From Chaetoderma sp. LZ-2023a (Eukaryota > Mollusca > Caudofoveata > Chaetodermatida > Chaetodermatidae), in contig CM067369.1 in NCBI GenBank assembly GCA_034401795.1, positions 139,016,496 to 139,080,495 on the forward strand: a stretch of DNA of 64,000 bases, given 5' to 3'. A program made the translations under genes and the position numbers. Every line of letters starts with the position of its first letter. Position 1 is the stretch's first letter. Below, piece by piece: positions 60,350 through 64,000 of the stretch. The notes under the pieces are model-generated. The model searched no databases. It had not been told where the DNA came from and saw only the letters and a list, made by a program, of their open reading frames with translations.

Positions 60350-60925
60350 ATAATGGCCATGCACATGACCTGAGAACGACCGTGGATTGGGCCGAGCTCC
60401 TGTGATGAACAAGAAAAGACCAAGCACTCAAAATGGTGAGTGTTTACATTAATTGACTATAAATAATTTACTTAGTCGAAATACCAGACTGCTTAGGTAA
60501 ATAGTCTGGTGTAAGAGTATACTTATCCTCTCAAACAGACATTAGACTCATTCCAATTTGAAAAAATTAATCGATATACTGATATTTTTTCCAAATTAGA
60601 AGTTGTAGCTTCTTTGCACTCTTCTGGACTTCCCTAGCAGAGACTTGGGGCTGACACGGGTCTGGTGGGTGTTGCATCCCATTGTTTCGACAGCCCTCTG
60701 GATTTTGTGCGGAGAAGAGGGGGGGGGGGGGGGGGGGGGGGGAGCGTGGTCTAGACCATGGAAGTTTAGCACTCTGAGTCAGGTGGCAGAACCCAAGCGT
60801 ATGCCAGGGTTCTAGTCTCTTCACAACCTTCTGTTGGATGGTAGATGAGTGCTGGTTCGAGCCTCACCTTCTCCCACCGGTATTTCCTGGCTGTTGAAAT
60901 CTGGAATTTTTCATAATAGTACATC
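60350..60925 (+). other. 3' non-coding tail of DIRS family 2 (C3) with poly-G tract
   Basis: No gene. A run of about 24 G occupies 60719-60742. CCAGACTGCTTAGG and CCTAA..AGTCTGG near 60485-60512 form a small inverted repeat. Confidence 0.6.
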
Positions 60926-61012
60926 TTGGTAAGTATTATTCGAAGTAGAATCAAAAAAGCATCCGCTTTTGTTTCTACGAGAATTCTTAATACTTACCAG
61001 ATGTACTATGGC
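60926..61012. repeat. DIRS internal complementary region (family 2, C3)
   Basis: GGTAAGTATTATTCGAAGTA is the complement of the left end. After AGAATCAAAA it runs into CTACGAGAATTCTTAATACT and TACCAGATGTACTA, which predicts the complement of the right end. The architecture is the same as in family 1, with unrelated sequence. Confidence 0.83.
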
Positions 61013-61044
61013 CCTGCCTCAGCCGCTCCGCTGAGGTGAGGCTG

Positions 61045-61232
61045 AGCTGCTTTCGCTATTTGTCAAGGCAAATATAAGACGAATCTGACTGTGATTGGGA
61101 ATTGACTCGGTACCTGCGGCTATGGTATTCCCAGACACAGTATGGGCAGGACCAGGAGAATGCGGAGTTTTAATTGTTTATTTTGAGCTAGACTAGATAA
61201 TAGACATTATCATAATAGTACATCTGGTAAGT
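61045..61232. repeat. DIRS family 2 right terminal inverted repeat, cut by copy E
   Basis: Complement of the left ends at 13404 and 49813. It stops at ACATCTGGTAAG, where TTAAACGAAATC of copy E starts. The final 40 or so bases predicted by the internal complementary region are missing here and should lie at the far end of copy E. Confidence 0.83.
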
Positions 61233-61454
61233 TAAACGAAATCTAGGATTTCTTTTTTCACGAGAGAGTTGATACTTACCTCCCTAATACTTTTGATATT
61301 GCTAAATATTGGCTTTCACTCAATAAACACTCAGATTTAAAACAGTTAGGTGCCCCTACTGGGCAGGGAGTCAGAGCGTAGTCTGGCGGATGCCAGCCCC
61401 ACCACCGCGCATGCGCAGACTAGCACTTCCTCTGACTAGATTATTGGCTGACAC
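61233..61454. repeat. DIRS right terminal inverted repeat (copy E)
   Basis: Reverse complement of 3869-4090 in copy A. Confidence 0.85.
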
Positions 61455-61511
61455 ACATGCAACTATTAAGAGCCTGAAGACCGAGCCTCTGTGGGGTGGA
61501 GAGGCCGGGTC

Positions 61512-61605
61512 CGTATCTAGGGAGGTAAGTATCAACTCTCTCGTGAAAAAAGAAATCCTAGATTTCGTTTATTTCACTTCAAGAGTATACTTACCTCCCT
61601 AATAC
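61512..61605. repeat. DIRS internal complementary region (copy E)
   Basis: Reverse complement of 3718-3811 in copy A, with the same join of both end sequences. Confidence 0.85.
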
Positions 61606-62147
61606 TTTTGATATTGCCAGAATTCGAAAGTGAATCTGGCGGGAGGGAGGCGAGGTCAAAAGACCAGCTCATCCCAATACGCTTTTCTGCGTTTAAGGCA
61701 CTTAAACTTCTGAAACTGTAAGAAAAAACAGTCAGGATTTGACTAACCATCGGATAACACGACCGATGTATGAGAGATGACCGAATGTCATATGCGCTCC
61801 CCCCCCTCCTTCCTGGGAGGAAGAGTCGACTGACCTCAATGTCCTATACGCTCTCTACGTACAAGTGCCATGTACTACAGGACAGAGACGAAAAAGCTCC
61901 ATTTTCGTAACTCTCAACAATGAACCACACAAATACACAAACCATCACCATATTAATAACGGGTAATCGTGACAATACAATCAACAACGGACAACACATG
62001 AACAAGACTGACCTTGTTGAAAATGGCTGCTGACATCATCTTCCCATCGGTAAAGACTGATGCAGGCCCAAAAAAGTGGGTGTTTCCATAAATTAATTGT
62101 GATATATATAAGTAATGAGGAAATCACCTCAAAAAATATAAACCGAT
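61606..62147 (-). other. 3' non-coding tail of DIRS copy E
   Basis: Reverse complement of 3174-3717 with a few substitutions and small indels. No gene. Confidence 0.72.
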
Positions 62148-63323
62148 TTATTTTTTCAAAACCGACAAGGCGAGAGGATTAGAGGTGTCACGGAGATAAT
62201 GGTCTGTAAAACTTGACTCACAGTGCCACTGAGCCACCGACATAATATCATCCACAGGGACCCCATTAAATAGGGCCGTGGATGTCACTACGCCGCGGAC
62301 ACTGTGAGCCTTGGCCACGTCAACCTGCTTCCCGGTGGCGGATTTATGGCAAAACTGAATGCATTCCACAATCCACCTGGAAATGGTGTCCTTAGAAGCC
62401 CTCCCATGGGGTTCAATATATGACAACCATAACGCTGACTGGTCGGTGCGCCATGCCGCCGTACGTTGTTTGTACCGGCGCAGCGCCCGGACGGGACACC
62501 ATGCTTTAGAATTAGGATCATATCTAGTTAAAGCAGGCAAAATAATAGGTTGACCTGGATATTTCAACGACTGATTTTTAGCCAAGAAATTAATCCTAGG
62601 TAGCAGCTTAAGGCCTTCCCCTGAAACCACAAAACGGTCATCCTCGGCTGATAAGGCATGAATCTCACTCCTACGCCTAGCCGAGGCCGCAGCAATTAAA
62701 AACACAGTCTTCAGTGTTAATAGTTTCATAGAAATGGAACTAAGTGGTTCAAAAGGCTTATCACCTAGTACTTGAAGCACTAGCGATAAACTCCAAGACG
62801 GAATCACAGGAGGATTCCTTGGTCTTAGATTGCCCATGCCTTTAATTAATACATTCAATGTATTTACTTCATCACTTCCCCTCTTAGCCAAGCAAGGAAT
62901 AACAGACATTAATGCTGACTTATAACCAGCAATAGAGTTAGGCTTGAGGCTATAGGCATCATAGAGGTGACAGAGGAAATCAGCTACTACTTGAATAGAT
63001 GAATCCATTGGATCAATACATCTTTTTGAGCACCATTCTGCAAATCTGTTGATTTTATAATTATATGCTCTGGAGGTTGACCCCCTCCTGGCTTTGGCCA
63101 TAAACATGGCTGCTTGCTCAGAAAAGCCCTCCTTAATTCTAGATTCCTTGACAACATCCACGCAGTCAATCTGAACATTGACGGATTGTTGTGAAGGGCC
63201 TTGCCCTGGAAGATAATATCGTCCATCAGAGGCAGAGGAACCGGATTGCAGACCAGAAGGTCCAGCAGATCCGTATACCATGATCGGCTTGGCCAATCCG
63301 GGGCGATCAGAAGCACTTGGCAT
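62148..63323 (-). CDS. DIRS tyrosine recombinase, copy E
   Basis: The 391-residue reading matches the recombinase of copy A and has the same catalytic set: SARRRSEIH, AHSVRG, WHCESSF and DHYLRD. It is uninterrupted. The frame is open further upstream to the window edge, overlapping RT, so the start shown is the Met equivalent to 1998 in copy A. Differences from A are few (for example AAWRTDQ for AEWRTDQ). Probably functional. Confidence 0.88.
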   Translation of the reverse strand: MPSASDRPGLAKPIMVYGSAGPSGLQSGSSASDGRYYLPGQGPSQQSVNVQIDCVDVVKESRIKEGFSEQAAMFMAKARRGSTSRAYNYKINRFAEWCSKRCIDPMDSSIQVVADFLCHLYDAYSLKPNSIAGYKSALMSVIPCLAKRGSDEVNTLNVLIKGMGNLRPRNPPVIPSWSLSLVLQVLGDKPFEPLSSISMKLLTLKTVFLIAAASARRRSEIHALSAEDDRFVVSGEGLKLLPRINFLAKNQSLKYPGQPIILPALTRYDPNSKAWCPVRALRRYKQRTAAWRTDQSALWLSYIEPHGRASKDTISRWIVECIQFCHKSATGKQVDVAKAHSVRGVVTSTALFNGVPVDDIMSVAQWHCESSFTDHYLRDTSNPLALSVLKK

Positions 63324-64000
63324 TCCTCTTGTCTGATTTTCTGAAGAATTTTTGGAATCAGGATTGCTGGAGGGAATGCGTATGCATACATTCTCCCCCA
63401 GCTGATAGCTAACGCATCTGTTGCGAAAGCGCTTGGATCCGGAATCGGAGAGACGTACGTCGTCATCTTCGCATTCTTCTTCGTTGCGAACAAATCGATG
63501 TTGGGTTTCCCCCAATGGTCGAACAGACGATCCGCCACACATTGATTTAGTTGCCATTCCGTGGGTAAAACACTCATCCTTCGGCTCAATGAGTCTGCTA
63601 GCAGGTTTAACCTTCCCGGAATATGAACTGCTTTCAAGGTAATCTGGTGATCCAGACACCAACAAAGCAGTTTCCATGTCATCATACAGAGACTGGGCGA
63701 CTTCGTTCCGCCCTGGCGGTTTATGTAAGTCACAACTGTTGAGTTGTCTGAACGAATAAGAACAATCTTGCCCTGAACTTTCTGTAAGAAATGTTCCAGG
63801 CCCAGGACTACTGCTCTTAGCTCCAGTAGATTTATATGTTCCTGTGACTGTTCCAGATTCCAAAGCCCTGATATCGTGGATTCTTCCAGGCAAGCTCCCC
63901 AGCCCTCCATCGATGCATCTGTATACACAGTCACCTGAGGGTGGGGAGGGGTTAGCAAAACCCCCGGTAAGAGATTCTCTGTATTCAACCACCATTGCAG
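62987..64000 (-). CDS. DIRS RT-RNase H, C-terminal part (copy E)
   Basis: RNase H motifs YTDASMEGWG, LLELRAVV and RSDNSTVV are followed by the tail HIPGRLNLLADSLSRR and the conserved region up to IQWIHLFK. The RT domain lies beyond base 64000. It overlaps the recombinase by about 340 bases in another frame, as in copy A. No stop is present. The small open frame starting at 63988 is only the part after the first Met in the window. Confidence 0.88.
   Translation of the reverse strand: MQWWLNTENLLPGVLLTPPHPQVTVYTDASMEGWGACLEESTISGLWNLEQSQEHINLLELRAVVLGLEHFLQKVQGKIVLIRSDNSTVVTYINRQGGTKSPSLCMMTWKLLCWCLDHQITLKAVHIPGRLNLLADSLSRRMSVLPTEWQLNQCVADRLFDHWGKPNIDLFATKKNAKMTTYVSPIPDPSAFATDALAISWGRMYAYAFPPAILIPKILQKIRQEECQVLLIAPDWPSRSWYTDLLDLLVCNPVPLPLMDDIIFQGKALHNNPSMFRLTAWMLSRNLELRRAFLSKQPCLWPKPGGGQPPEHIIIKSTDLQNGAQKDVLIQWIHLFK

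Larger units (their letters stand above)
49813..61232 (+). mobile_element. DIRS family 2 copy C3, with an internal inversion and an Academ-like insertion
   Basis: The left terminal repeat, leader, gag, RT-RNase H, recombinase, internal complementary region and most of the right repeat are present. Three events changed it. Part of gag is replaced by an inverted piece of RT/recombinase sequence. A 5.4-kb DNA transposon sits in RT. Its last bases are cut by DIRS copy E. The coding regions also carry frameshifts and stops, so the copy is dead. Confidence 0.85.
61233..64000 (-). mobile_element. DIRS family 1 copy E, minus strand, 5' part outside window
   Basis: The right half of a family 1 element in reverse: right terminal repeat, internal complementary region, non-coding tail, recombinase and RT-RNase H. 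It matches copy A nearly base for base over 2.7 kb, so both are recent. It inserted in the right terminal repeat of copy C3. Confidence 0.9.

Overview
This is eukaryotic, intron-bearing, AT-rich DNA from an animal. The mix of DIRS-type retrotransposons, a Ty3/mdg4-type element, an Academ-like transposon, hAT and Tc1 remnants, and dispersed repeats carrying an AAGGTCACTGTGACCTT palindrome most resembles a marine bivalve or other lophotrochozoan. That placement rests on memory of such genomes, not on a search. No rRNA, tRNA, CRISPR or bacterial-type operon is visible.

Host gene. Four short exons on the + strand share one phase-consistent reading: an SH3 exon (9607-9779), two linker exons (19833-19897 and 23683-23768) and a terminal coding exon with its stop codon (42864-42960). 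The SH3 domain looks like that of AHI1 (jouberin), a ciliary transition-zone protein. The gene begins upstream of the window or inside older repeats. The SH3 exon carries one extra G, which breaks its frame. The last intron (about 19 kb) is almost entirely nested transposons.

Mobile elements, left to right. (1) DIRS family 1 copy A (1-4090, +) sits inside the pol gene of a Ty3-type element (4091-about 7605). (2) DIRS family 2 copy C1 (13404-16316, +) is a 5' fragment. (3) DIRS family 1 copy B (24232-32729, +) has both ends and long Gag and RT-RNase H frames. Its tyrosine recombinase is split by a 1.5-kb TIR element with a 6-bp duplication. (4) DIRS family 2 copy C2 (32730-37384, +) is internally deleted and joined to half a hAT element (37385-38517, -). 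(5) A Tc1-type element (40211-41882, -) has a broken transposase. (6) DIRS family 2 copy C3 (49813-61232, +) carries an inverted block of its own 3' coding region inside gag. An Academ-like DNA transposon (53092-58469) with an XPG/FEN-like nuclease and a CXC (tesmin/TSO1-like) tail has inserted in its RT gene. (7) DIRS family 1 copy E (61233-64000, -) starts inside the right terminal repeat of C3 and runs off the window.

Both DIRS families have the expected plan: Gag, RT-RNase H, overlapping tyrosine recombinase, terminal inverted repeats and an internal complementary region that joins the complements of both ends. Both also show an N-terminal Cys/His zinc module in Gag directly after a conserved splice-acceptor-like sequence, which suggests a spliced leader.

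The intergenic and intronic DNA is dominated by short palindromic repeats. Type 1 is a 420-bp element with GAGGATTCC ends and a central hairpin. Types 2 and 3 are about 210-230-bp hairpins flanked by TTAA.
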